Shown one piece after another: positions 37,206 to 45,914 of a DNA stretch of 64,000 nt. The stretch is taken from positions 558,001 to 622,000 of the forward strand of contig NZ_JACYFK010000002.1 of NCBI RefSeq assembly GCF_014855515.1. Direction: 5' to 3'. Below the pieces are notes generated by a model. It saw only the letters and a list, made by a program, of their open reading frames with translations. It was not told where the DNA came from and made no database searches. This DNA comes from Euzebyella marina (GTDB taxonomy: Bacteria; Bacteroidota; Bacteroidia; Flavobacteriales; Flavobacteriaceae). Position 1 is the first letter of the stretch. Each line of letters begins with the position of its first letter. Made by a program: the position numbers and the translations under genes.

Positions 37206-37928
37206 ATGAACGACCAACCCAACCAACTAGGAAAACTCTACCTCATACCTACAACTCTAGGAGATAATGCCCCTTTGGAGGTTTTACCAATATCTATCAA
37301 ACAAGCGGTTGAGCAAATCGATATATACATAGTCGAAAACGAAAAAACGGCTAGGCATTTCATAAAAAAAATAAGCCCTCGAAAATCACAACCCTCCCTA
37401 CATATATCGGTATTGAACAAATACACCGAACCGGAACAGATACCTTTAATGCTTGAACCTTGCTTAAACGGGCAAAACGTCGGAATCATTTCGGAAGCTG
37501 GATGCCCAGGGGTAGCAGACCCCGGAGCTGATGTTGTTCGTTTGGCCCATCAAAAAAATATACAAGTGGTACCGTTGGTAGGCCCTTCCTCTATTCTTCT
37601 AGCCTTAATGGCAAGTGGTATGAACGGGCAACGATTTTCTTTCAATGGCTACTTACCTATCGATAAATTTGAAAGAAAAAATGCGATTAAACGGTTTGAA
37701 AAACTATCCAATGAATTGGGTCAATCGCAGATATTCATCGAGACTCCGTATCGCAATGATAAATTGCTGGCAGAACTTCTCAAGAACCTGAGAAATGATA
37801 CTAGACTTTGTGTCGCCTGCGACATTACTTTATCGACCGAATTTATTCTGACCAAAACAGTCTCTGAATGGAAGAATGTTCAGGTAAGCCTTCATAAAAG
37901 ACCTGCCATTTTTATAATTCAAGCCTAA
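37206..37928 (+). CDS. RsmI-like SAM-dependent methyltransferase
   Basis: A 240-residue tetrapyrrole-methylase-fold protein related to 16S rRNA 2'-O-methyltransferase RsmI. It shares the layout LYLIPTTLGDNAPLEVLP, then NVGIISEAGCPGVADPGADVVR and VVPLVGPSSILLALMASGMNGQRFSFNGYLP. Compared with RsmI, the N-terminal PIGNLxD is altered to TLGDN and the SDAGTP loop to SEAGCP, and the C-terminal domain is shorter. It is probably a paralogue, and its substrate may differ. It is third in a dnaA-led unit. Confidence 0.85.
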   Translation: MNDQPNQLGKLYLIPTTLGDNAPLEVLPISIKQAVEQIDIYIVENEKTARHFIKKISPRKSQPSLHISVLNKYTEPEQIPLMLEPCLNGQNVGIISEAGCPGVADPGADVVRLAHQKNIQVVPLVGPSSILLALMASGMNGQRFSFNGYLPIDKFERKNAIKRFEKLSNELGQSQIFIETPYRNDKLLAELLKNLRNDTRLCVACDITLSTEFILTKTVSEWKNVQVSLHKRPAIFIIQA

Positions 37929-37936
37929 AAAAACAA

Positions 37937-37957
37937 ACCCCGATGCAACATCGGGGT
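37937..37957 (-). terminator. Terminator between RsmI-like gene and lysozyme-like gene
   Basis: CCCCGATG and CATCGGGG form a perfect stem with a 3-base loop (extended by A-T). Read on the minus strand it runs into a T-rich tail, so it ends the lysozyme-like gene; on the plus strand it may also act weakly. Confidence 0.8.
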
Positions 37958-37998
37958 CCGTCCATTTTCATATGTATGTAATTCTTTCTAAGGTTGTT

Positions 37999-38628
37999 CT
38001 AAACCCTTGGATTACGTTTCGGCACCACTTCTGATACGTCGTAACCCGAAAACTTGTGCATGTAATGCGCAATGCTGGTTCCATAGCTATCGGCAACATC
38101 AATAGTACCCCATGACCGCAAGTATTTCTTCACATTACCTGCTCCGGCCAAATGGGCCGCTGCCAATATTCCAGATTCGGTAATTACCGTTCCGTTGATT
38201 TCTTTACCAACAAAACGAGGAATATCCCGTCTAAGAATCCACTTGTTTCTTGAAATATTGGTATGGAATACCTTTTCTTGCAAAATAGGGTCGTTTAGAA
38301 AACGGGTTGCGTTGTAGACGCCCATCAGTTGCAATGTACCAATACCGAATTGGTACTTACCCAAATACCCTAGGGTGTTTGTGGTAAAATAATTACCCTG
38401 AGATTCTTTGAATGCCAAGGCTTCTTTAAAGCCAATGTACGAGCTTCCTAAAAAAGGAGGCGCCATTAACATTGTTTTTGATACGGTTTTGTTTTTGGGG
38501 AACAAAACCAAAGTAGGTTCGCTAACTTTAAGGGTTTCTGGCACTTTAACCAATGTTGGTTTAAAAGAGAAACTCAATAAAATTCCGGTAATGATTAGGG
38601 GGCTCGTGTAACTTAGCCACTTTCTCAT
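37999..38628 (-). CDS. Lysozyme/transglycosylase-like envelope protein
   Basis: A 209-residue secreted protein. After a signal-like N-terminus (about 5-25) and a short linker, the core reads FKEALAFKESQGNYFTTNTLGYLGKYQFG, the pattern of lysozyme-like muramidases (Glu followed by S-x-GNY and a GKYQFG beta hairpin). AAHLAGAGNVKKYL and the TSIAHYMHKFSGYDV end fit the fold. Likely acts on peptidoglycan in the periplasm; the enzyme class is inferred, not proven. It is monocistronic with its own -7 element and terminator. Confidence 0.75.
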   Translation of the reverse strand: MRKWLSYTSPLIITGILLSFSFKPTLVKVPETLKVSEPTLVLFPKNKTVSKTMLMAPPFLGSSYIGFKEALAFKESQGNYFTTNTLGYLGKYQFGIGTLQLMGVYNATRFLNDPILQEKVFHTNISRNKWILRRDIPRFVGKEINGTVITESGILAAAHLAGAGNVKKYLRSWGTIDVADSYGTSIAHYMHKFSGYDVSEVVPKRNPRV

Positions 38629-38683
38629 ATACTGCTTTTCCTATGACTTACGGAAAAAACACCCGCATAGATTTCACAAGGGG

Positions 38684-38691
38684 CAAAGTTA
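38684..38691 (-). promoter_or_regulatory. -7 element of the lysozyme-like gene
   Basis: Minus-strand TAACTTTG is a perfect TAnnTTTG match about 55 bases before the start codon at 38628. Confidence 0.45.
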
Positions 38692-38773
38692 CGCCAGTTT
38701 TAAGTTTACGTTTAGAAATCTCTGTTAAAAACCGGCTTATTTAGTTAACAAGTCTTAAAATTTGGATGAAAGG

Positions 38774-39817
38774 CTACCTTTTGATTTTTTGCGCATTTAT
38801 CCATTGGACGTACTGCACTTTATTTCTGTTATGCTGCGCCAAGGTTTTGGCAAACTTATGGTAACCGAAATTTTCAACGTCTGCGACAAAATAGAGGTAA
38901 TCATGCGTCTCAGGGTTTAACACTGCGTCTATAGCCGATATGTCGGGCATGGTAATCGGCCCTGGAGGCAACCCTGCATATTTATAGGTGTTGTACGGAG
39001 AGTCAAGCTCTAAGTCTTTGTATAAGACGCGCTTAATTACTTGGGTGAAATCGCCCGAAGACTTTTTGATGGCATAAATAACGGTAGGGTCTGCCTGTAA
39101 AAGCATGCCTCTTTTCAATCTATTAAGGTAAAGACCGGCTACCTTTGGTCGCTCATCAACCTTGGCCGTTTCTTTATGAACCAATGATGCCAACGTGGTA
39201 ACTTCTTTAGGTGATAGACCTTCGGCCTTTGCTTTTTGAAGTCTTTCATTATTCCAAAAACGATCATATTCCTTGACCATTCGATCCCGAAATTCTTCAC
39301 TCGAGGTGTTCCAAAAGAATTCATAACTATTGGGCAAATACATGCCCAACTTAGTCTCTTCGTTAAAGCCTTGGGCTTTAATAAACTCTTTATCTTCAAA
39401 AGCCGCTAATAATGAGAGGCTATCGGCCTCTATTTGGTTCGAGATCCTCCCGGCCAAATCGGCTAAGGTTTCTTGATTATTAAAAGAGACCTTAACGGGG
39501 ATATTGTTTACACGAAGGGTATTGATAATATCATTATTGTTCATACCCTTTTTAATCGCATATTTACCGGCCTTTACATTTGAGGTATACCCTTTGCGCT
39601 TCGCCACTTGTTCAAAGGTTTCCAAGTTTTTAAGAACAGGCTGTGCTAATTCTTTCACCTCTTGAAATGTACTTCCGGTCGGAATGTACAGATAAGCTTC
39701 TTCATTATTAAAAGATGTGTTAGGAGCAAAGATGGCGTTGTAAACCATATAAGAAAATATGCCTCCGACCACCAAACCGGCCAAAACAACAAATAATAAT
39801 ATTCGCTTTATATACAT
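38774..39817 (-). CDS. mltG: Endolytic transglycosylase MltG
   Basis: Inner-membrane lytic transglycosylase that cuts nascent glycan strands. The 347-residue protein has an N-terminal helix (about 5-27), a LysM-like region, and the YceG core with the catalytic Glu in VHKETAKVDERPKVAGLYLNRL (about residues 218-240) and LLQADPTVIYAI, NTYKYAGLPPGPI. It is the last gene of the dapF-GNAT-mltG unit (1-base gap to GNAT), which joins peptidoglycan precursor synthesis to glycan processing. Confidence 0.95.
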   Translation of the reverse strand: MYIKRILLFVVLAGLVVGGIFSYMVYNAIFAPNTSFNNEEAYLYIPTGSTFQEVKELAQPVLKNLETFEQVAKRKGYTSNVKAGKYAIKKGMNNNDIINTLRVNNIPVKVSFNNQETLADLAGRISNQIEADSLSLLAAFEDKEFIKAQGFNEETKLGMYLPNSYEFFWNTSSEEFRDRMVKEYDRFWNNERLQKAKAEGLSPKEVTTLASLVHKETAKVDERPKVAGLYLNRLKRGMLLQADPTVIYAIKKSSGDFTQVIKRVLYKDLELDSPYNTYKYAGLPPGPITMPDISAIDAVLNPETHDYLYFVADVENFGYHKFAKTLAQHNRNKVQYVQWINAQKIKR

Positions 39818-39818
39818 G

Positions 39819-40343
39819 CTAATTATTTAATTTTTGAAATAAAATTTCATTCTTGAAACGCCCTTGTGAATATATCCAATCTTTTTTAACGCCAATCTTT
39901 TGAAATCCCTTTTTACCAAAAAGGTGAACACTTGGGAGGTTGTCTTCCAACACATTAGCAAATAACTGCCTTAAATCGAGTACCGAAAATGCATAATGGC
40001 ACACAAGTTCAATAGCCTCACCCCCTACTCCTTTGTTTCTTTCTGCCTTTTCCAGAACAATCAACCCCAAACCGGCACGTCTGTGCTTAGGGTCAAAATC
40101 GAATAAATCGATCAGCCCGATAACCTTATGGTCATGCTTGCAAATGCACAACCTGAGTTGTTTTGCCTCAAATATATCTTTGTGGGCATTCTCTAGGTAT
40201 TGCCTCAATATAAATTTGGAATAGGGAGCGGTAGTTCCGCTAATTTCCCAGACATCGCCGTTATTTTCTAGCTCGTAAAGAAAATCAAGATCTTCAGGCT
40301 CTAAGGCACGTAAAAAAATATTTTCTCCTTGTAATTTTAGCAT
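39819..40343 (-). CDS. GNAT family N-acetyltransferase (RimJ/RimL-like)
   Basis: A 174-residue acetyltransferase. It begins LRALEPEDLDFLYELENNGDVW, typical of the RimJ/RimL branch, and has the acetyl-CoA loop region GLGLIVLEKAERNKGVGGEAIELV and LRQLFANVLEDNLPSVHLFGKKGF. The acceptor is unknown. It overlaps dapF by 7 bases and mltG follows after 1 base. Confidence 0.9.
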   Translation of the reverse strand: MLKLQGENIFLRALEPEDLDFLYELENNGDVWEISGTTAPYSKFILRQYLENAHKDIFEAKQLRLCICKHDHKVIGLIDLFDFDPKHRRAGLGLIVLEKAERNKGVGGEAIELVCHYAFSVLDLRQLFANVLEDNLPSVHLFGKKGFQKIGVKKDWIYSQGRFKNEILFQKLNN

Positions 40344-41113
40344 TCTATCTGTCCGCTAAAAACCTGGTCAGCGGGTCCGCTCAGGTATATATCTCTATAG
40401 GTATCGCCATCTTTCTTAAACCGGACCGACAATTCGCCACCTTGCGCCTTCACAAAGACTTCGTTTGCTGAAGTCTGATTTTGATAATGCATGGCCAAAG
40501 CTGCTGCGGTTACCCCTGTACCACAAGACAAGGTTTCGTTCTCGACCCCACGCTCGTAAGTTCTGACCGCGAAGGTGTCGGCCTTCAACTTTTCTACGAA
40601 ATTGATATTGCTTCCGGTCTTACCGTAAAGTCCGAATCGCAATTTTTTTCCTTCATTGAAAACATCAAAGCTATCGACATTACCAACCAATTGCACATGA
40701 TGAGGCGAACCCGTATCTAGAAAAACGTAATTCGGTTTTGTCTTAATATCTGAGAGGTCTTGCATTTGCAAACTCACTAGATTGCCATTGATGGTTGCTT
40801 GATGCAATCCGTCCGCAGCATTAAAAGTGGTCTTGTCATCTATTATTCCCAAAAATTTGGCGAAAGCGACGGTACACCTACCTCCGTTTCCACATAAGGA
40901 GCCTTCATGACCATCGGCATTATAATATACCATTCGAAAGTCTGAAGTCTCGTCATTTTCCAATAGAATCAATCCATCCGCACCGATACCAAACCTACGG
41001 TCACAAAGAAAAGAGACCAATTTGTTATCGCTTTTTGGAAACTCCAATGACCGATTGTCTATCATGACAAAATCGTTACCGGTACCCTGATATTTATAAA
41101 ATTTGAGAATCAT
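40337..41113 (-). CDS. dapF: Diaminopimelate epimerase
   Basis: Converts LL- to meso-diaminopimelate for peptidoglycan and lysine. The 258-residue protein has both active-site cysteines: YYNADGHEGSLCGNGGRC (first) and ETLSCGTGVTAAALA (second), plus KYQGTGNDFVMID at the start. The N-terminal motif carries a His-Glu insertion-like variant (NADGHEGSLCGNG) compared with NxDGSxxxxCGNG. It heads the dapF-GNAT-mltG operon; a -7 element and a palindrome precede it. Confidence 0.96.
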   Translation of the reverse strand: MILKFYKYQGTGNDFVMIDNRSLEFPKSDNKLVSFLCDRRFGIGADGLILLENDETSDFRMVYYNADGHEGSLCGNGGRCTVAFAKFLGIIDDKTTFNAADGLHQATINGNLVSLQMQDLSDIKTKPNYVFLDTGSPHHVQLVGNVDSFDVFNEGKKLRFGLYGKTGSNINFVEKLKADTFAVRTYERGVENETLSCGTGVTAAALAMHYQNQTSANEVFVKAQGGELSVRFKKDGDTYRDIYLSGPADQVFSGQIEC

Positions 41114-41139
41114 AGCTTATTCATAAGCTCACAAATATA
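41114..41139 (-). promoter_or_regulatory. dapF promoter and leader palindrome
   Basis: Minus-strand TATATTTG (41132-41139) is a perfect -7 match 18 bases before the dapF ATG. Between them lies AGCTTATTCATAAGCT (41114-41129), a perfect 7-bp inverted repeat with a 2-base centre that touches the start codon. It could be an operator or a small leader hairpin. Confidence 0.45.
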
Positions 41140-41306
41140 AGATATTAAACCTATAGAATTCTTGCGAACACCATTAGAAACAGGTGTTTTGCAAGACACT
41201 GATTAAGATTATTTTAGCAGTTAAAAAGTCGTTAAAGCCATTTTAATCCTATCACAAAAAAAGTAATTTTAACATTTGAAAGAAAACTAAACATTTTTAT
41301 TGCAGG

Positions 41307-42698
41307 ATGAAGAATATAACAAATACCTTTCTAACCGCTCTTTTTGCCGGTGCCATTACTTTAGGTGCCTACAAAATGTTCTTTGAAAAGCCCAATTACA
41401 TTGTTTCAGAAAATGCCGACCAGCCTGTTTTCAATACAAGTTTCACCCCCACCTCGGCCAAGGGTGCAGGTATTAATGAAGTAGATTTTACGGTTGCTGC
41501 AGAAACGACCGTAAACGCTGTGGTTCACGTAAAAAATGTATCGATGAGCAGGGGCTCCAATAGCTATCTGGATTTCTTCTACGGCCATGGAGGCAATGCT
41601 AAACCTCAGGTAGGAACTGGTTCCGGTGTGATCATTTCGCAAGATGGGTACATCGTGACGAACAATCACGTTATCGATAATGCCGATCAACTACAAGTGA
41701 TGCTCAATAATAATAAGGTATATGATGCAGAATTAATAGGAACCGACCCCAATTCAGATATTGCTCTTATCAAAATCGAAGCGGACAGGTCTTTACCCTA
41801 TTTGGCTTTTGGTGATTCCGACAATGTTAAGGTCGGAGAATGGGTCTTGGCAGTAGGTAACCCCTTTAGCCTTACATCTACCGTTACCGCTGGTATCGTA
41901 AGTGCCAAGGCACGTAATCTGGGCAAGATAGACCAGTCATTTATTCAGACAGATGCGGCCGTTAACCCTGGTAATAGTGGTGGGGCTTTGGTGAACACCA
42001 ATGGCGATCTGATAGGTATCAATACCGCCATCACGTCTCAAACAGGATCTTATGTTGGTTATTCTTTTGCCGTACCAAGCAATATTGCCAAAAAAGTGAT
42101 TGACGACATTCTAGAATACGGCAACGTACAAAAAGGTATTTTGGGCATTAACGCGGCGCGCGCCAATACACCCTATGCGATACAAAAAGGAATCAATCAA
42201 ATAGAAGGGGTTTACATTTCGGGGATAGAGGAAGATACTGGTGCGGAAGAGGCTGATTTACGGGAAGGTGATGTCATCAAACAAATCGATGATATTAAAA
42301 TCAGAAAATTTGCCGACCTCACTGGCTACCTTTCATCAAAAAGACCCGAAGACACGGTGCAGGTAACCATCAATAGAAATGATGATCTCATAACCGTTCC
42401 TGTAATATTGAAGAAAAGACAGGTTATTACGGTACCTAATATGGGTCTTGAAATAAAAAACCTCTCTGAGGATGACAAAAAGAAATTCCGTACCAAAAAA
42501 GGAGTGAAAGTTGTGGGTGTGCCAGAAATTTATCGAGGTTATGGTCTAGATGGTAAAGTATTGCTCTCACTTGATGATGAAGAGATCAATGATATTGAAG
42601 AGGCCAAGGTATTATTCGGAAGAATTTCCCGAAGAGGCCGAACAATAATAACCATGATCAATGAGAAGGGTGAAAGAGAACGACTTATTTTCCAATAA
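41307..42698 (+). CDS. htrA: HtrA/DegP-type periplasmic serine protease with two PDZ domains
   Basis: Envelope quality-control protease of 463 residues. After an N-terminal membrane/signal segment, the trypsin-like domain has the catalytic His in VTNNHVIDNADQ (about residue 119), Asp in DPNSDIALIKI (about 150) and Ser in NPGNSGGALVNTNG (about 228). Two C-terminal PDZ regions follow (about 270-365 and 375-463), the first with GIEEDTGAEEADLREGDVI. The order matches DegP/DegQ. It has its own upstream region and a terminator follows. Confidence 0.95.
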   Translation: MKNITNTFLTALFAGAITLGAYKMFFEKPNYIVSENADQPVFNTSFTPTSAKGAGINEVDFTVAAETTVNAVVHVKNVSMSRGSNSYLDFFYGHGGNAKPQVGTGSGVIISQDGYIVTNNHVIDNADQLQVMLNNNKVYDAELIGTDPNSDIALIKIEADRSLPYLAFGDSDNVKVGEWVLAVGNPFSLTSTVTAGIVSAKARNLGKIDQSFIQTDAAVNPGNSGGALVNTNGDLIGINTAITSQTGSYVGYSFAVPSNIAKKVIDDILEYGNVQKGILGINAARANTPYAIQKGINQIEGVYISGIEEDTGAEEADLREGDVIKQIDDIKIRKFADLTGYLSSKRPEDTVQVTINRNDDLITVPVILKKRQVITVPNMGLEIKNLSEDDKKKFRTKKGVKVVGVPEIYRGYGLDGKVLLSLDDEEINDIEEAKVLFGRISRRGRTIITMINEKGERERLIFQ

Positions 42699-42710
42699 AA
42701 CACACAGAAC

Positions 42711-42738
42711 AGTGCCTCTAACCGAGGCACTTTCTTTT
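42711..42738 (+). terminator. Terminator after htrA
   Basis: AGTGCCTC and GAGGCACT pair perfectly around a 5-base loop, followed by TTCTTTT. Confidence 0.85.
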
Positions 42739-42951
42739 ACAGGACAATAGCGCTTCCTCAAAACTCAGACTACTTTACCTTCTAAAAAGGAGGCATTATA
42801 ATTACCTTTAAATGAGTTATTTCGTTGGCAAATCTATCGTAATACGGATGGCCTAAAGTGAACCTTGTAATCGATTTTTTTTCTTAATTAATATTATTCA
42901 ATTACTTTAGCTCCCTCTAATTCATTAACTCCAAAGATGCATTTGAACATG

Positions 42952-43575
42952 AAAGGTTATAGACTACTGCTACTTGCTACGGCATTGCTTACTTTCAACC
43001 TACAGTTTGCACAAGAAGAGCAAGCAACTCCAGAAGAAGAGTTGTCATTGGAAAACGGTTCTATCGATAGCCAATTCGAGTTTGTTTACCAAAAATCAGG
43101 TAACTACAGAGCCGATGGCAAGAGATATGAGGTCGTTAGAACAATTTCTCTCGATAAACTTAAGCAAAACGTTCTCGACACCCTTAATAGTTATAATAAA
43201 AGGGAAGCGGAACTAAAACAAACCATTACCGGGCATGAATCGACCATTACTTCATTGAATGGTAAACTAGAAGAGACAACCAATAATCTTGCTGCAGTTA
43301 CCGAAGAGAAAGACAGTATGTCATTCTTGGGTATCATGGTATCTAAAAGTACGTACAATGGTATTCTATGGACAGTGATCGGTTGCCTTTTGGTTCTTTT
43401 ATTGTTCTTCATTTACAAGTTCAGAAACAGTAACATTCTTACTCAAGAAGCCAAAACGAATTTGTCGGAGCTTGAAACGGAATATGAAGATCATAGGCGT
43501 CGGGCCCTTGAACGTGAACAGCGTATTAGCAGGCAGCTTCAAGATGAAATCAATCGATATAAAAAACAAAAATAA
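42952..43575 (+). CDS. Coiled-coil single-helix membrane protein, function unknown
   Basis: About 207 residues from the ATG at 42952 (MKGYRLLLLATALLTFNLQFAQ, a signal peptide); an ATG five codons upstream is also possible. The mature part has a short conserved region (SIDSQFEFVYQKSGNYRADGKRYEVVRTISLDKLKQNV), a coiled coil, one membrane helix (about 138-157) and a basic second coiled coil. Relatives are sometimes labelled tRNA (guanine-N1)-methyltransferase only because trmD is nearby; no methyltransferase motif exists here. The function is not known. Confidence 0.75.
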   Translation, partial: KGYRLLLLATALLTFNLQFAQEEQATPEEELSLENGSIDSQFEFVYQKSGNYRADGKRYEVVRTISLDKLKQNVLDTLNSYNKREAELKQTITGHESTITSLNGKLEETTNNLAAVTEEKDSMSFLGIMVSKSTYNGILWTVIGCLLVLLLFFIYKFRNSNILTQEAKTNLSELETEYEDHRRRALEREQRISRQLQDEINRYKKQK

Positions 43576-43596
43576 AGCTCCTTTCGGAGCTTTTTT
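43574..43596 (+). terminator. Terminator after the coiled-coil membrane protein gene
   Basis: AAAGCTCC and GGAGCTTT pair around a TTTC loop, followed by six T. The stem overlaps the stop codon's last bases. Confidence 0.85.
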
Positions 43597-43610
43597 CTTA
43601 AACGACCCTC

Positions 43611-44054
43611 ATGGCCATTATCATCAGAGCAGAGCGAGAACATTTAGCCGATTTGGCGACCTTGTTTGATGCCTATCGTGTATTTTATGGTCAACAGGCA
43701 GATGAAGAAAAAGGATTGAAGTTTCTAACGGAACGTTTCTTAAATGATGAATCAATTGTTCTTCTGGCATACGAAAATGAGACGGCCGTGGGCTTCACCC
43801 AGTTATATACCACCTACTCAAGCGTTTCATTACAATCACAATTTATTTTAAATGATTTGTACGTAAAACCCGAATTTAGAAAAAGGGGTGTTGGTGAATT
43901 GCTATTGCAATCGGCCAAAGAACTCTGCCAAGAAAAAGGCTTTAAAGGCTTGTCTTTGGAAACTGCCAACGATAACCCTGCGCAAAAGTTATATGAAAAA
44001 TTAGGATGGAAAGCAGAATCTGACTTTATCCATTATTTCTTTAAATCTCATTAG
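43611..44054 (+). CDS. GNAT family N-acetyltransferase
   Basis: A 147-residue acetyltransferase with the GNAT core LNDLYVKPEFRKRGVGELLLQSAKELCQEKG (acetyl-CoA R/Q-x-x-G-x-G/A loop) and LSLETANDNPAQKLYEKLGW. Acceptor unknown. Its ATG lies about 15 bases after the preceding terminator, and trmD follows after 20 bases. Confidence 0.9.
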   Translation: MAIIIRAEREHLADLATLFDAYRVFYGQQADEEKGLKFLTERFLNDESIVLLAYENETAVGFTQLYTTYSSVSLQSQFILNDLYVKPEFRKRGVGELLLQSAKELCQEKGFKGLSLETANDNPAQKLYEKLGWKAESDFIHYFFKSH

Positions 44055-44074
44055 TAGTTTTTTAATTTGCTTGT

Positions 44075-44749
44075 ATGCGAATCGATATAATTACCGTTTT
44101 ACCCGAATTGCTAGAGAGCCCTTTTAACGCCTCCATTCTAAAGCGCGCTATCGAAAAGGATCTTGTCGAGGTTCATTTTCACAACCTCCGAGATTATACC
44201 GACAACTCTTACAAGCAAGTTGACGATTATCAATATGGAGGTGGGGCAGGAATGGTTCTTATGATCGAACCCATAGATAAATGCATAAGCTCTCTACAAA
44301 AAGAGCGAATTTATGATGAAGTCATTTATATGACCCCTGATGGCCATACGTTGAACCAAAGAATGGCCAATTCATTATCCCTCAAGGAAAATATCATTAT
44401 TCTCTGTGGACATTATAAAGGGGTTGATCAAAGGGTAAGGGACAAATTTGTAACCAAAGAAATTTCAATAGGCGACTATGTGCTTTCAGGTGGCGAATTG
44501 GGCGCGGCCGTGCTATGTGATGCCGTTATTAGACTTATTCCAGGGGTTCTCAATGATGAGACCTCGGCCCTTACCGATACTTTCCAAGACAACCTTTTGG
44601 CCCCTCCCGTTTATACCCGACCAGCGGAATACAAAGAAATGAAGGTACCAGATGTTCTTTTGACCGGCAACTTTGCCAAAATAGAAAAATGGCGAGAAGA
44701 GCAGGCCCTTGCACGTACGCAAGAGCTAAGACCCGACCTGTTGGAATAA
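44075..44749 (+). CDS. trmD: tRNA (guanine-37-N1)-methyltransferase TrmD
   Basis: Makes m1G37 and so prevents frameshifting. The 224-residue SPOUT protein opens [25 protein letters not shown] and has [14 protein letters not shown], the knot signature [13 protein letters not shown] and [29 protein letters not shown], all diagnostic. It precedes rplS, the common trmD-rplS pairing, though here rplS has its own promoter in a 125-base gap. Confidence 0.98.
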   Translation: MRIDIITVLPELLESPFNASILKRAIEKDLVEVHFHNLRDYTDNSYKQVDDYQYGGGAGMVLMIEPIDKCISSLQKERIYDEVIYMTPDGHTLNQRMANSLSLKENIIILCGHYKGVDQRVRDKFVTKEISIGDYVLSGGELGAAVLCDAVIRLIPGVLNDETSALTDTFQDNLLAPPVYTRPAEYKEMKVPDVLLTGNFAKIEKWREEQALARTQELRPDLLE

Positions 44750-44808
44750 AACCGGTCAAAAAAATCATAATTTTACTTGTAGATTCTATTATATAGACTA
44801 ATTTTGCA

Positions 44809-44816
44809 ACCTGTTA
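44809..44816 (+). promoter_or_regulatory. -7 promoter element of rplS
   Basis: TAATTTTG matches TAnnTTTG exactly, about 58 bases before the rplS ATG, leaving a leader of about 50 bases. A -33 box at standard spacing is not clear. Confidence 0.5.
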
Positions 44817-44874
44817 AATCAACCTCTGACGAGAATCGTGAATGTTGGTCTACGATAAACCATAAATTTTTATC

Positions 44875-45225
44875 ATGGAAGCATTGTTAAAATTCGTTGA
44901 AGACGAGTTTGTTGCAAAAAAAGAATTCCCAAAGTTTTCAGCTGGTGACACTATCACCGTTTATTACGAAATTAAGGAAGGTGAAAAAACTAGAACCCAG
45001 TTTTTTAGAGGGGTAGTTATTCAACGTAGAGGTACAGGTGCTACCGAAACTTTTACTATTCGTAAAATGTCAGGTACAGTTGGTGTAGAGCGTATCTTTC
45101 CAATCAACATGCCTGCACTACAGAAAATTGAAGTTAATAAAAAAGGTAAAGTACGTAGAGCTCGTATCTTCTACTTTAGAGGCCTTACAGGTAAAAAAGC
45201 ACGTATCAAAGAGGTACGTTCTTAA
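44875..45225 (+). CDS. rplS: 50S ribosomal protein L19
   Basis: Located at the 30S-50S interface. The 116-residue protein has FPKFSAGDTITVYYEIKEGEKTRTQFFRGVVIQRRGTG, SGTVGVERIFPINMP and the RRARIFYFRGLTGKKARIKE end, all standard for L19. The ATG choice gives the normal length. A terminator follows after about 20 bases. Confidence 0.98.
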   Translation: MEALLKFVEDEFVAKKEFPKFSAGDTITVYYEIKEGEKTRTQFFRGVVIQRRGTGATETFTIRKMSGTVGVERIFPINMPALQKIEVNKKGKVRRARIFYFRGLTGKKARIKEVRS

Positions 45226-45245
45226 GACTTACCCAATAAATATTC

Positions 45246-45279
45246 AATCCCCTATTGATTTAATCAGTAGGGGATTTTT
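45246..45279 (+). terminator. Terminator after rplS
   Basis: AATCCCCTATTGATT pairs with AATCAGTAGGGGATT (one wobble) around a tiny centre, then TTTTT. Confidence 0.85.
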
Positions 45280-45914
45280 GCGTTATGAACAATTGTTAAT
45301 TTCGATTGTTTATAATTGGTTGATTATAAATGTGTTAAAATTAATACTGTAGTTAAAATATTACGTATATTTATATCACGGTTAAAGTAATAATCTGTCG
45401 AAGATTTAAATGGAAACCGTTATAAAGTCAACGTTCTTTATATTGTTGTTTTAGCCTAGTGAAAATGAAGGTAATTCAAAATTGACGCAAAGATGGCGAG
45501 CATAGGTTCATTAAACTGTCGTTTTTTGAAACTGTTATGTGGGTGTACTTACCAACCATAAATTGACCTAGAGTCAATATGGTTGCTCTTAAGATCATCA
45601 AAACAACGAGAAGAGAAGCCAAAATGCCAAAGATATAGTCGAGAGCACAGAGGTGGAACAAACGTGGAAATAGTAATGCAAACGCAATCAATGGTTGCCG
45701 ACTCTGAGAAATAGGGTGCGAAAGGTTTGATAGCTATTTCTAAAAAGCCATATCAATGTATTTATACAATGATATGGCTTTTGTTTTTTAATTACTTCCG
45801 AGCTAACCAAGGCATAGTCTTACCATCTTTTTTGAATTTTTCGTAATTCATGTACTTCGATACCTTTAATGTTATGGCTTTTTAACTTTTGGGCAGTAAC
45901 ACAACAAAAAATGG
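45280..45914. other. Gene-poor region between rplS and icd
   Basis: About 635 bases without a gene I can support. A 71-codon minus-strand frame (45476-45691, TTG start, opens back to about 45740) would encode a hydrophobic peptide, but it has no ribosome binding site and no family I know. No tRNA, tmRNA, RNase P or SRP RNA signature was seen. A strong hairpin (45743-45782) suggests that something ends there. Confidence 0.5.
45743..45782. terminator. Strong bidirectional hairpin in the rplS-icd gap
   Basis: AAAAGCCATATCA pairs perfectly with TGATATGGCTTTT, with an inner TGTA/TACA extension and a TTTA loop. T-rich tails occur on both strands. It is unpaired with any gene I can identify, so an unannotated transcript or decayed gene may end here. 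Confidence 0.7.

Noticed and set aside
45128-45352. 74-codon plus-strand frame across the end of rplS
   Set aside because: It overlaps rplS in another frame and runs through the rplS terminator, so it is a shadow.
45476-45691. 71-codon minus-strand frame with hydrophobic sequence in the rplS-icd gap
   Set aside because: It starts at TTG without a ribosome binding site, has no family I recognise and lies in a non-coding gap; kept only as part of the gap finding.
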